This document shows, piece by piece, positions 1 through 8,094 of a DNA stretch of 52,820 bases (positions are counted from its first letter, which is position 1; each line of letters starts with the position of its first letter). Under the pieces are notes generated by a model. It did not search any database. It was not told the DNA's origin and worked only from the letters and a program-made list of their open reading frames with translations. Both the position numbers and the translations under genes were made by a program. Source of the stretch: CAYNEL01 sp964396225 (lineage in GTDB: Bacteria; Patescibacteriota; Minisyncoccia; Moranbacterales; UBA1568). The stretch spans positions 1 through 52,820 of the forward strand of contig CAYNEL010000002.1 in NCBI GenBank assembly GCA_964396225.1. The letters run 5' to 3'.

Positions 1-522
1 ACCCGGCGACCGGGAAGAGGACGACCCTCGCCACCTTCCCGAAAGGGGCTCGCGGAGCGGCGCTTGCGGCGGCGAAGGTGAAGGCGCAACAGCACGCCAA
101 CGCCACCGGTTCGGCCCCGACCGTTCCTGCCGCACCTGCGGCTCCCGTTACGACGCCTGCGGCTCCGAAGCGTCCGACAGTCCCCCGGACCCGGAAGACG
201 GCCGTTCCTGCCGCACCTGCGGCCCCCGTCACGCCGCCTGCGGCTCCTGCGACTGCTCCCGCGCCGCCGGCGGCTCCACCGTCGGGACCACTCGCGTGGA
301 CGCAGGTGAACACGGTCACCGCGACCTCCGGTCCGTACACGATCTTCCGCGACGCTCGAACGGGGGTGCACACACTTTTCCACACCGACCCGGCGACCGG
401 GAAGAGGACGACCCTCGCCACCTTCCCGAAAGGGGCTCGCGGAGCGGCGCTTGCGGCGGCGAAGGTGAAGGCGCAGCAGCACGCTAACGCCGCCGGTTCG
501 GCTCCGACCGCTCCTGTCACGC
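1..522 (+). repeat. In-frame 387-bp-offset direct repeat
   Basis: Bases 1 to about 135 recur almost exactly at 388-522, an offset of 387 bp or 129 codons. Differences are mostly synonymous (for example caacagcacgcc versus cagcagcacgct). The repeat encodes the end of the GVHT/HTDP module. It is a recent in-frame duplication inside one gene, and further copies may lie left of the window. Confidence 0.9.
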
Positions 523-2216
523 CACCCGTCGCCGTTACGCCGCCTGCGGCTCCCGTCACGCCGCCTGCGGCTCCGAAGCGTCCGACAGTCCCCCGGACCC
601 GGAAGCCGGCGACTCCTGCCGCACCTGCGGCTCCCGCCACGCCGCCTGCGGCCGCCACGCCGCCCTTCGCCGCCACGCCGCCTGCGGCTCCCGCCACGCC
701 GCCTGCGACCGCTGTTCCGGTGACTCCTACCGATTCACCTCCGGCGGTGGTGGACGAGGCCGACGTCGCGCGACGGAAGCGGGTGAACGACTTCCTTGCG
801 GATTACGGACTGGACGCCGGGTCTCTGCTGAACAAAACCCCGGCGGAACTGGCGGCGATGCCGGGTTGGGAGTTGCGCCAACGGGTCAATCACGCGCTGA
901 CAGCCCTGCTTGGCGCGCCTGCTCGCGCGACTGCGGGGAGAACGGAGTACATCCCGGCGGACGAGGGAGAACTTCCGGAAAGAAACGCTTCGACCGGTCT
1001 TCGCACTGCGAGCGGGCCGCACGTGCATTACGATCCGAGTCCCGAGGAGGTGGTTGCGAACGTTGAGCGGTATATTGACAACTTGCTCACCGGGGCAGGG
1101 AGTTGCACTCGGATAAATCCCGGAGACCTCCAAAAAATAATTACCGAACTGGACGCGGGGAATTGTACCGGAATTCATCCGGCGTCGAATGCCATCGGGG
1201 TCAAGGATCGGTGGGGTGCAGTTTTGTATGAGTGTCAGATTACGGCGCTCGTGGCCGACGCTGTTGGATATAACGGACAGCCGGCTGTGGTGGATACTGA
1301 TACGGTAAAGGATAGTCGAGCCGGTGGCGCTACGAGTCTTATCCGGGGAATTGCCGAGGCGCACGCCCTGAAGGACTACATGGAGAACACCGCGAACTTC
1401 TTCACCACGAATGCCTCGTACGGACCGGGAACATACTTCGGAAGTTCCCTTGGAAAACACAGGGACGGTCAAGTCGGCGCTGCGCTTGGGAGTTACGTAG
1501 GGGTGGGGGCGATGTATGGATACCTCCTCCCTTCCGCGCGGCTGATGACGTTTCAGGCTATAAATGCATTCGCCGCACAGTGGCGTAAAGATTACAGCGG
1601 AGAGACGGCTAGGCAATTAGTCGAGATGCTGGAAGAGGTCAAAAATCGACTTGGCGTCAAGGAGGGGGGCCAGTCGTCTCCGACACCTATCCAGTGGGCT
1701 CGGAATATGTCAGGCGATCTAGTGTGCAAATCGACTAATCACGACTGGGGGCTCGTGCAGGTGCAGGCTCGGGCTAACGGAACGTTTCAGGTTTTCATCG
1801 GGGGGATGGTGGCATGCCACCCGGGAACTAATAAAAGAATTTCCTTCTCTACGCAGGAAGAGGCAAAGAGTTTCTACGAGAAGGTAGACGCTAGTGATAG
1901 TTCAACGTGGAGGAGGACGACCACCCCATCCGGAAACCCGGCGGTAGATATAAATATATACGCGACCGGGATCAATGCTATGCGTCCCGAGTGGTGTCCG
2001 CAGGATGACTGGGCGCGTATTTCGCATCGAATTAGAGTTCGGCAGATGACCGAGGGTCTTCTGATGGCAAATCAGAGCACGAAGGGGATGCTGGCGGGGG
2101 CAGACGCTGGGACCGGTCACTACAGTGGCGCTGCCGATGTAGTAGTGGTTTACAATCGTGCGGCGACTGCGATTTCGGACCAACTGATTTCAGCGAGGGA
2201 TGTGAGGAGACTGTGA
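3..2216 (+). CDS. Partial multi-module phage protein with ADP-ribosyltransferase-like motifs
   Basis: The frame is open at the left edge, so the N-terminus is missing; 737 codons are visible. It starts inside a module that recurs in full 129 codons later (core RDARTGVHTLFHTDPATGK, ending FPKGARGAALAAAKVKAQ). Pro/Ala/Thr-rich linkers surround these modules. The C-terminal half is unrelated: an Arg at codon 1344-1346 (LIRGI) is followed 26 residues later by YGPGTYF (1419-1439), which resembles the GxGxYF signature of PARP-like and phage ADP-ribosyltransferases. A GGMVAC module follows near 1800. The linkers and the module shared with the proteins at 34587, 36119 and 51591 suggest a virion-borne or injected protein. 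The DNA after about 1060 is AT-richer than its neighbours. The enzymatic assignment is tentative because I could not place a catalytic Glu. The next gene overlaps by 4 nt. Confidence 0.55.
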   Translation, partial: PATGKRTTLATFPKGARGAALAAAKVKAQQHANATGSAPTVPAAPAAPVTTPAAPKRPTVPRTRKTAVPAAPAAPVTPPAAPATAPAPPAAPPSGPLAWTQVNTVTATSGPYTIFRDARTGVHTLFHTDPATGKRTTLATFPKGARGAALAAAKVKAQQHANAAGSAPTAPVTPPVAVTPPAAPVTPPAAPKRPTVPRTRKPATPAAPAAPATPPAAATPPFAATPPAAPATPPATAVPVTPTDSPPAVVDEADVARRKRVNDFLADYGLDAGSLLNKTPAELAAMPGWELRQRVNHALTALLGAPARATAGRTEYIPADEGELPERNASTGLRTASGPHVHYDPSPEEVVANVERYIDNLLTGAGSCTRINPGDLQKIITELDAGNCTGIHPASNAIGVKDRWGAVLYECQITALVADAVGYNGQPAVVDTDTVKDSRAGGATSLIRGIAEAHALKDYMENTANFFTTNASYGPGTYFGSSLGKHRDGQVGAALGSYVGVGAMYGYLLPSARLMTFQAINAFAAQWRKDYSGETARQLVEMLEEVKNRLGVKEGGQSSPTPIQWARNMSGDLVCKSTNHDWGLVQVQARANGTFQVFIGGMVACHPGTNKRISFSTQEEAKSFYEKVDASDSSTWRRTTTPSGNPAVDINIYATGINAMRPEWCPQDDWARISHRIRVRQMTEGLLMANQSTKGMLAGADAGTGHYSGAADVVVVYNRAATAISDQLISARDVRRL
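120..740 (+). repeat. Pro/Ala/Thr-rich linker repeats
   Basis: Two stretches, about 120-290 and 505-740, consist of short degenerate repeats encoding PAAP, TPPAAP and similar units, plus two copies of KRPTVPRTRK. They look like flexible, protease-tolerant linkers between folded modules. Repeat number is likely to vary between related phages through recombination. Confidence 0.8.
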
Positions 2217-4165
2217 CTTACAACCCGAACGAACCGCGTGACTGGCATGGACGCTGGACGAGGGGTGGGAGCGCCGGAAAGGCGTCCGCACAGTCACGCG
2301 TCAATTTCCTCCAACAGGTCGGCGCAGTGCAGTGGGCGACCATCACTGGCCATGGTGAACTAAAGAAGTTCAACAAAGATTATCGAGACTGGTTGAATCG
2401 TGTGCGGCATCTAACCCTGCGCGGGGCGCGGGTTCTCGCGCAGATGAAGTTCAAGAAGCCGGACAATAATTTCGGGGAAGGCCTCCCATCAGTGTCCGAA
2501 TTGCCGGAGGAGAACCCGCGCGGAATCGTACTGCCAGCGCCAAAGGGTACCCGGACCTACCGCTACTCGAAAGGCGAGACGGTTTCGCAGAGATACTTTC
2601 AGGGGTTCAGTCCGATGAAGTGGAGACTGAACCTTTCCTCCGGGTACTATACTGTCTCTCTGGGCGGGATGAAACTTTGCAACGAGAACGGCGAGACGAT
2701 GCGATTTCCCGCTGAGAGCGTTGCGAAGGCGGTGGTGAAGGCGTTGGAGGGTTATTCCGGCAGGCATCCGGAGTTTTTCACGACGGCTCCGGAGGACCCG
2801 CGCCGGTCGGGTGCGGTGGTTTTCCCGGACTTTGACAAGGTTGTTGGGAAGAAGTACCGAGACGCCATCGTCAGCGGAGAACGGATAGACGTACCCCGCT
2901 GCGATTCTCCGTTGTTCAACGCAACTCCAGAATATTTCTCGCGTCCGAACTTCGGAAAGCACTCGTGGAACTCTCACACCTCAGTTGTCAGGTATTTTTC
3001 AAGGGCTTTCCCGGTTCCGGGGAGTGCTTATAAGCAGAACCGGAGTATTGTAGAAGTCATCCGGATGAATGGCTGGAATTGCGACGCGAAGCATACCGCC
3101 TACACTATATTTGGGAAAGCGCTTGAGCGTGATGGAAGTCACTACTTCCCTTCACGCAACCTTACCGGGCTAGTCCGCTTCGGAGGGCGGGTGGTGTGTC
3201 ACCCGATTACGCACCTCCCGATCAGGGCCAGCAATACAAGTCTCACGGACGCCATCAACACGTACAAGGGGCCGCATCCGGTTCTTACCGTGTGCGACGT
3301 TTGGGGGCATAATGATCACACCACTTTCCGTGGCATCGAGTTTCAAGGAGATGATTTCCTCGATAAGCTGAAGCAACTCGAAGAACGTGGCGACATCGCT
3401 TACGAAGAGGGTTGTCTGCACATTGAGGCGGCTCTGGATTCTTCCCCGCAGAGGAACGTCCCTGCGCAGCGTTGGCGGGGGAATTATACGGTTGCGAGGG
3501 ACGGGATACAGAGAATTCGCAGAGACCGGATCACCAACGACCGGATCATTGAGCCGGTCGCGGATCACGTGGAGGACGTAAAGGCGGCGCGGGCGGCGGC
3601 GGCGGCGAAATCTGCGGTTGGTCCCGGTGAGCGGATTTCCATCCCGCCGGTTTTGACTCCACCTCCGGTGAAGTCTGCGGGCGAAAAAATCCAGACATCA
3701 GACAAGTTCCACTCAAAGTGGGGGTTGGTTCTCAACGCGTCTCTTTCCGATCCGTCGGTCATGCGGTCATTCCTTGAAAAAGTCTTTGACCCCGCCGAAT
3801 TTGGATTTGACGACTCATTCCCAAAGGTCCCCGAGTTCAACGGGGATACTATTCCAGAGGTATTCTCCCGGATCAATACCGTCATGCAGAACTCGGTGGC
3901 CATCTATCGGGCCGCACAATCTTCTGCCGGGGTTGACATGTCGGAAGTCGAGCAAAGGCTGGCGCAGTACAGTACGCTTTACACCGCGATGCGGCGGGCC
4001 AAGGAATCGCATGAGGCGATTACCGGTCAGAAGGGAAATCCGCCGGAAATTGTGATTCGGAATGTGGTATTCGGGGTTCTGGCGCAGTTGGGGGACAGAA
4101 AGGACCCGGAAAGTCATTCCGATGCGCGTCTATGGCACGAGATCAAGAAGGAGGCGAATCTGTGA
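2213..4165 (+). CDS. Unknown 650-residue protein with N-terminal PRDWHGRW tag
   Basis: Translation begins at GTG 2213, overlapping the previous stop by 4 nt. The first residues, MTYNPNEPRDWHGRWTRGG, are the tag motif seen in five other proteins here. The rest is not recognised. Two internal segments, GGMKLC near 2660-2690 and GGRVVCHP near 3180-3205, resemble GGMVACHP in the preceding protein, so the two genes share a small module. An Ala-rich stretch (about 3580-3610) precedes a Pro-rich linker and a helical C-terminus. The DNA is AT-richer than most of the window, with AGG/AGA and ATA codons, which suggests acquisition from another source. Co-translation with the preceding gene points to a joint role. 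I infer a virion-associated or injected protein only from the tag. Confidence 0.6.
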   Translation: MTYNPNEPRDWHGRWTRGGSAGKASAQSRVNFLQQVGAVQWATITGHGELKKFNKDYRDWLNRVRHLTLRGARVLAQMKFKKPDNNFGEGLPSVSELPEENPRGIVLPAPKGTRTYRYSKGETVSQRYFQGFSPMKWRLNLSSGYYTVSLGGMKLCNENGETMRFPAESVAKAVVKALEGYSGRHPEFFTTAPEDPRRSGAVVFPDFDKVVGKKYRDAIVSGERIDVPRCDSPLFNATPEYFSRPNFGKHSWNSHTSVVRYFSRAFPVPGSAYKQNRSIVEVIRMNGWNCDAKHTAYTIFGKALERDGSHYFPSRNLTGLVRFGGRVVCHPITHLPIRASNTSLTDAINTYKGPHPVLTVCDVWGHNDHTTFRGIEFQGDDFLDKLKQLEERGDIAYEEGCLHIEAALDSSPQRNVPAQRWRGNYTVARDGIQRIRRDRITNDRIIEPVADHVEDVKAARAAAAAKSAVGPGERISIPPVLTPPPVKSAGEKIQTSDKFHSKWGLVLNASLSDPSVMRSFLEKVFDPAEFGFDDSFPKVPEFNGDTIPEVFSRINTVMQNSVAIYRAAQSSAGVDMSEVEQRLAQYSTLYTAMRRAKESHEAITGQKGNPPEIVIRNVVFGVLAQLGDRKDPESHSDARLWHEIKKEANL

Positions 4166-4428
4166 CTCTGGCGACACTCAGCAGGTACGTGGGGCGCATA
4201 GCGCACTGCCTCCCGGTGGAGAATGACGACGACTTCGGCGCGCCTCCTGTGGAGCAGGTGAGGGGGTTGACCGAACGCCTCCTTGCAGCGGGCGGCTTGA
4301 AAAACGCCGCACCTGCGGATCGGGCGATGTGCCTTCAGGCGGAGCGGAATTTACGGAGGAAGATGAAGCGGATTCGAGACATCTCCGAGAAAGAGTTCCG
4401 CGACTACGTTTCCGGGCGATTGGGATGA
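4162..4428 (+). CDS. Small helical protein, unknown function
   Basis: 88 residues. The start is GTG 4162 rather than the in-frame ATG at 4132, because GGAGG lies 5-6 nt upstream of the GTG and it overlaps the previous stop in the compact style of this operon. The protein is mostly helical and charged (ERNLRRKMKRIRDISEKEF near the C-terminus). No motif is recognised. It ends in an ATGA overlap with the PAS gene, so translation is probably coupled. Confidence 0.65.
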   Translation: MTLATLSRYVGRIAHCLPVENDDDFGAPPVEQVRGLTERLLAAGGLKNAAPADRAMCLQAERNLRRKMKRIRDISEKEFRDYVSGRLG

Positions 4429-5060
4429 AAATGAACCCGCAAGAGATCGGCGCTTGGGCTGGCGCGGTAGTCGGACTGATTACCCTGCTCGGTTTGTGCC
4501 GAAAGTTAGTCATTATGCCTCTCTGGGAGAGTGTGGCGAACGCTCGTCGCCAGCAAGAACTCTGGCAGCGGCGGGAGGAGAACCTGCAATGGGTTGTGGA
4601 TTCTCTCCGGCCGAACGGCGGCACCTCGCTGACGGACCGCCTGACGCGGATCGAGTCGATGCTAGTGGAGATGAAGCGGGTGCAGCATGCGATGATCCTG
4701 CTGGATTCCAGCGGGATTTTCATCACAAACTCCAGCGGCGACTGGGAGACGGTGAACCGGGCATGGGGAGAAATGACGGGGTTCAGCCCGGATCAAGCAC
4801 GCGGACAGGGGTGGGTTTCGGCGGTGCATGCCGACGATCAGGAGCGGGTGTGGAAAGCGTGGGCGGCGGCGGTGGCGCAGAAGCGCGAGTTTTCCCTGCA
4901 GTATCGGTATCAGCGACGCGGACAGCCGGTCCATGTCTACTGTCACGCCATCCCGATGCACGCGGATGACGGCAGTATTATGGGATGGGTCGGAATGGTC
5001 GAAAACGTGAGCGGCGGCGAAGTCCTGCGTCGCACGGGGGGCAGAAGCGATGTGGAGTAA
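4425..5060 (+). CDS. Membrane-anchored PAS-domain protein
   Basis: 211 residues from ATG 4425 (ATGA overlap with the previous stop). Residues about 11-33 form one hydrophobic membrane segment (WAGAVVGLITLLGL). A charged helix follows (35-60), then an NGGTSLTD segment common in small phage membrane proteins, then a helix. Residues about 85-197 are a PAS fold with a PAC-like end: ILLDSSGIFI, WGEMTGFSPDQ, VHADDQERV, YRYQRRGQPVHV and MGWVGMVENVS. PAS domains sense ligands, redox state or light, or mediate protein contacts. No histidine kinase, cyclase or HTH output is attached, so it may act by dimerising with host sensor proteins at the membrane. A lone membrane-tethered PAS in a phage operon is unusual. 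The PAS call is strong; the role is unknown. Confidence 0.82.
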   Translation: MKMNPQEIGAWAGAVVGLITLLGLCRKLVIMPLWESVANARRQQELWQRREENLQWVVDSLRPNGGTSLTDRLTRIESMLVEMKRVQHAMILLDSSGIFITNSSGDWETVNRAWGEMTGFSPDQARGQGWVSAVHADDQERVWKAWAAAVAQKREFSLQYRYQRRGQPVHVYCHAIPMHADDGSIMGWVGMVENVSGGEVLRRTGGRSDVE

Positions 5061-5673
5061 CCTGCTGCAGAACATTGCCCGGCTGACCGGGGCGGTGGTG
5101 GAGAATGAACCGCTTCCGGGCTACTCGGACGGACAACGTCAACCGCTCAAGATCAACTGGGAGGGGAAAGTTTGGGTGGCGGCGAGTGAGTTCGCCACTC
5201 TGGCGACGGCGGCGCGGATCGGTGTTGGAGGGGTGAGCACGCTAACTCCGGTACTGGATACAGGCGGAGCGTATGCGGACGGCGACGTGCTCTGGACAAC
5301 GGGACTGGCGGTGCTCCACTCCGGACAGACTGCCGGGATGGTGCTGGAGAGCATCACGGTCGTCGATTACGACGATCAGGGACAGCCGATGGATTTCTAT
5401 CTGGCGAAGCACTCTGCGACTTCGCTGGGAACTGCGAACAGCGCGCCTAACATCTCGGACGTGAACGCAGCGAACCTCGTGGCCGGTCCGATTGCGCTGG
5501 AGTCGTCGAAATACTACGACCTCGGCGGGGTGCGGATTGCGACCATCAAGCCGGCGATGATGGTGGAGGCGGTCGTCGGGTCGGGCTGCTGGTTGCATGC
5601 AATCTCGCGGGGGACCGGAACCTATACGGCTTCCGGTTTGAAAATCGTGGTCTGCGTCAGTTCGTCGGGTTAG
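5050..5673 (+). CDS. Putative phage structural protein
   Basis: 207 residues from ATG 5050, overlapping the PAS gene by 11 nt. It is beta-rich with many Gly, Thr and Ser residues, for example VAASEFATLATAARIG and LTPVLDTGGAYADGDVLW. The segment INWEGKVWVAAS and the even beta pattern resemble small virion proteins encoded near receptor-binding genes. No enzymatic motif is present. Its position just upstream of the LamG-like adhesin supports a tail-tip or capsid-surface role, but this is inference. Confidence 0.5.
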   Translation: MWSNLLQNIARLTGAVVENEPLPGYSDGQRQPLKINWEGKVWVAASEFATLATAARIGVGGVSTLTPVLDTGGAYADGDVLWTTGLAVLHSGQTAGMVLESITVVDYDDQGQPMDFYLAKHSATSLGTANSAPNISDVNAANLVAGPIALESSKYYDLGGVRIATIKPAMMVEAVVGSGCWLHAISRGTGTYTASGLKIVVCVSSSG

Positions 5674-5682
5674 GGGGGAGCA

Positions 5683-5931
5683 ATGCGTTACGGAGTGTGC
5701 TGCAAGTTGTATCGCGGAGAAGCGCTCGGACCCGATGGCGAACGCCGGGAACCGGAACGGGTGGTCTGGCTCACGGCGAAGGGAGAATGGGTGGAGGACT
5801 CCGAACAGGCGGAAGCGTTCTCCGAACGCGGACAGGCGCTGGAACGACACGCAAAAGTCGCCGGGAAGAATCCGTGCGAGGGGTTCAGCGGGACTCCGGT
5901 CGTGGCCGGGATTCGCGGAAGCGTGCGCTGA
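5683..5931 (+). CDS. Small hypothetical protein
   Basis: 82 residues from ATG 5683, nine bases after the previous stop, with a strong AGGGGGGAG ribosome site. The sequence begins MRYGVCCKLYRGEALGPDG and contains a WLTAKGEWV beta hairpin. Function is not recognised. Its stop overlaps the start of the LamG-like gene by one base, so it belongs to the same translation unit. Confidence 0.6.
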   Translation: MRYGVCCKLYRGEALGPDGERREPERVVWLTAKGEWVEDSEQAEAFSERGQALERHAKVAGKNPCEGFSGTPVVAGIRGSVR

Positions 5932-6668
5932 TGCCGGGGACTTCCTATCGCCGTCGGGCGGCGGATGAGCGGCTCTGGGTGCCGACGGACGCCGGGACGA
6001 GTTTGGAGTTCTGGTTCACGGTTGACGCCGGGTATCGGTTCACTGACAGCGCCCGCACAGTCGCGGCGACGGCGGACGGAGACCCGCTCGGCGGAATTAC
6101 GGACCGGAGCGGGAAGGCGCGGCATCTGCTGCAGGCCGGGTCGCCGTCGCGCCCGACGCTGCGATTGGCGTACCGGAACGGCTTGCCGGTGCTGGAATGC
6201 GACGGGGCGGACGACCAGATCAGTACGGCCACCTTTGCTGCTTCGGTGGCGCAACCGTATCTGGCGTTTCTCGCTTTTCAACCTCGCTCCACAAATTCGA
6301 TGTTTGTGCATGACGCCGCCGACGGTTCTCGGCTGTATATGTTGACTCTGCGGCCGGCGGGGGCGACGAACCGGATACAGGTGGGGGCGGGCGGTGCGGC
6401 GAATGTGGACCTAGCGGCGGAGATTGCTGCCGACAGTTGGAATACACTGGCGGTACTGGTCAATGGCGCTTCGTCGCGCTTCTTCCACAACGGGACGGAA
6501 TACTCTATTGGCAACGTGGGTTCGAATGCACTCGGGAGAATCCGTCTGGCGACGTCGTCGGACGGTTCAGCGGCTTCGTCGATACGGTACGGCGAAGGGT
6601 TTGTCATTAGCGGGGCCAGTACCGCGAATCTGCTCGCGGGAGTCGCCTACCTGAACCGGTGGAGATAG
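5931..6668 (+). CDS. LamG/concanavalin-like lectin-fold protein, likely tail adhesin
   Basis: 245 residues from ATG 5931. The order of motifs fits phage proteins with a LamG/ConA-like jelly roll: DRSGKARHLLQAGSPSRPTL, then NGLPVLECDGADDQI, an inner strand set (MFVHDAADGSRLYMLTL), then WNTLAVLVNGASSRFFHNGT and a final GFVISGASTANLLAGVAYLN. Such folds bind carbohydrates and are common on tail fibres and other receptor-binding proteins. I infer that it helps recognise the host surface. Start codons inside the preceding gene are rejected because the ATG at 5931 gives tight coupling. It could also be a capsid decoration protein. Confidence 0.7.
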   Translation: MPGTSYRRRAADERLWVPTDAGTSLEFWFTVDAGYRFTDSARTVAATADGDPLGGITDRSGKARHLLQAGSPSRPTLRLAYRNGLPVLECDGADDQISTATFAASVAQPYLAFLAFQPRSTNSMFVHDAADGSRLYMLTLRPAGATNRIQVGAGGAANVDLAAEIAADSWNTLAVLVNGASSRFFHNGTEYSIGNVGSNALGRIRLATSSDGSAASSIRYGEGFVISGASTANLLAGVAYLNRWR

Positions 6669-6672
6669 TCGC

Positions 6673-7008
6673 ATGAGCGAGTATAGCTGGCCGCTGGTGG
6701 CGATAGTCTCGGCGTCGGGGGTCGAGACTGTGCGAGCGGCTCTGGCTTCGGTTACCGGATTGACGGGAGATTTGACGGAAAGTTTCACGGCGAAACTTTC
6801 GGCGACCGGACAGGAACCGGCGACGCACTATGGGGCCTGCGCACGGGCGCGAGCGGCGACGCGAATGGCGCTCCTCGCGGCGGCGGGTTCGCTTCCGGGG
6901 TTGACGGTGTACGACGGCTATGCTCTCGGGGCGGAGAGTCTGGAGGCGTTATGGGCGGAAGCGCTGCAAACAGCGGGACTGCAGAGAATCCAACCGACTA
7001 TCCCGTAG
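6673..7008 (+). CDS. Small hypothetical protein
   Basis: 111 residues from ATG 6673, four bases after the LamG-like gene. It is Ala-rich and has an even alpha/beta pattern (LVAIVSASGVETVRAALASV). No family is recognised. Its last 58 bases overlap the next gene, whose own ribosome site lies within this frame. Confidence 0.5.
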   Translation: MSEYSWPLVAIVSASGVETVRAALASVTGLTGDLTESFTAKLSATGQEPATHYGACARARAATRMALLAAAGSLPGLTVYDGYALGAESLEALWAEALQTAGLQRIQPTIP

Positions 7009-7241
7009 CGCCGCCTTGCGAGACGCTGGGGGAGGCGCTGGGGGTTGTTCTGGACGCCTGCTGGGGGGTTCGTCCCCATCCCGGCGGCTATGCTCCCTAT
7101 TGCGTGGTGTGCAACGGGAACGGCTGCTGGGTGAATCCGGGAAACGCGCTGGACGCGTCGTCCATCAGTCATTCGCCGGAGTGTCGCGAACGGATGGCGC
7201 GGCTGCGAGACCTGCAGCAAGCGTTACTTGCACAGGGGTAG
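6951..7241 (+). CDS. Small Cys-rich protein, probable zinc-binding
   Basis: 96 residues. ATG 6951 is preceded by GGAGG four bases upstream, so it is preferred despite a 58-base overlap with the previous gene. CVVCNGNGC followed by SHSPECRERM gives a CxxC...H...C arrangement typical of small zinc-binding modules. The C-terminal helix is MARLRDLQQALL. Function is unknown; it may be a small regulatory or adaptor protein. Confidence 0.55.
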   Translation: MGGSAANSGTAENPTDYPVAPPCETLGEALGVVLDACWGVRPHPGGYAPYCVVCNGNGCWVNPGNALDASSISHSPECRERMARLRDLQQALLAQG

Positions 7242-7242
7242 T

Positions 7243-8022
7243 ATGAGGCTCTGGCATTACGGATACTCTCCACTGTTTTCTCGGCCGGAGGAATACTGGC
7301 GCGGGATCGGTTTCTCCGGTCTCCTGCGCGCGATTTTCCCGTCTTACTCGGCGGCGGCGGTCTTACAGCAGGCGCGCACGCAGTATCCGAACATGGACCT
7401 GCTACTGGTCGCCACTCCTCCTGACAATGAATCGCCGGGTCTCTACTTCCGCCGTTCGGGTCCGGGACTCGACTGGTTGCTGGAAACGGCCCGTGTGTGC
7501 GGAGAGGCCGGAGTCGGGGTGCTCCTTGCGACGGAATACGAAAAGCGGCCGACCGACGTCACCGGCTGGGGAATGGAGGCGGATTGGGAGCGGAACGGCC
7601 GGACGCTGGCGCAACTCTGCCGGATCGGTTGGCTGGGCAACTTCACGCTGGAGGGGAAAGCCCCCGGCTTTCAGGCGCTCCTCCGAGGGCTGCAGGGCGA
7701 GAATTATCTCGGGGGCTGGCTGTCCGACCCGTATACGCGTGGAGTCTCTCCAGCAGGGTTGAACAAGATCAAGACCACTCTGCGAGCGAAATTCGGTGAC
7801 GGCACAATTGTCTCCGGTGCGAGTCTGGTCTTTCCGCGTTTCGGGTTACCAAAGCAGGAGCCCAAAATCCGGAAGTCGTTCGCCGCACTGGCGGCGGCTG
7901 GCGATGGTTCGCTCTGGAATTGGAATGGGAGCCCGTTCCTGTTCAGCCCACTCTCCGCGTCCGACCCGGAGGAACTGCGACGGCGTCAGTCTCTCGCCGA
8001 AGAATTTTACCGCACACTGTAA
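7243..8022 (+). CDS. Hypothetical alpha/beta protein
   Basis: 259 residues. ATG 7243 is chosen over the upstream TTG because CAGGGGT sits at ribosome-site distance. The sequence alternates strands and helices (MDLLLVATPPDN, AGVGVLLATEYEKR, LAQLCRIGWLGNFTLEG, GENYLGGWLSDPYTRG), which is compatible with a TIM-barrel or glycosidase-like fold. No catalytic signature is certain. It is the last gene before a promoter, so it closes the 2-8 kb operon. A sugar-acting virion enzyme next to the LamG-like adhesin would make sense but is inference. Confidence 0.5.
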   Translation: MRLWHYGYSPLFSRPEEYWRGIGFSGLLRAIFPSYSAAAVLQQARTQYPNMDLLLVATPPDNESPGLYFRRSGPGLDWLLETARVCGEAGVGVLLATEYEKRPTDVTGWGMEADWERNGRTLAQLCRIGWLGNFTLEGKAPGFQALLRGLQGENYLGGWLSDPYTRGVSPAGLNKIKTTLRAKFGDGTIVSGASLVFPRFGLPKQEPKIRKSFAALAAAGDGSLWNWNGSPFLFSPLSASDPEELRRRQSLAEEFYRTL

Positions 8023-8030
8023 AGGCAGGG

Positions 8031-8059
8031 TTGACAGGGTTCGAGAAACGCGGTAGCTT
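8031..8059 (+). promoter_or_regulatory. Sigma70-type promoter for the small membrane protein
   Basis: TTGACA at 8031-8036 and TAGCTT at 8054-8059 with a 17-bp spacer, followed by a GGGAGG ribosome site and ATG 8095. It shares TTGACAGG with the cassette promoters but lacks their TGTAATCA box and leader hairpin. Confidence 0.7.
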
Positions 8060-8094
8060 TTCGGCGTGATCGGTTCTTTTCCGGGAGGCTGGCG

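Noticed and set aside
735..1616. Minus-strand open frame inside the left-edge gene
   Set aside because: It overlaps a plus-strand frame with recognisable modules and has no start signal.
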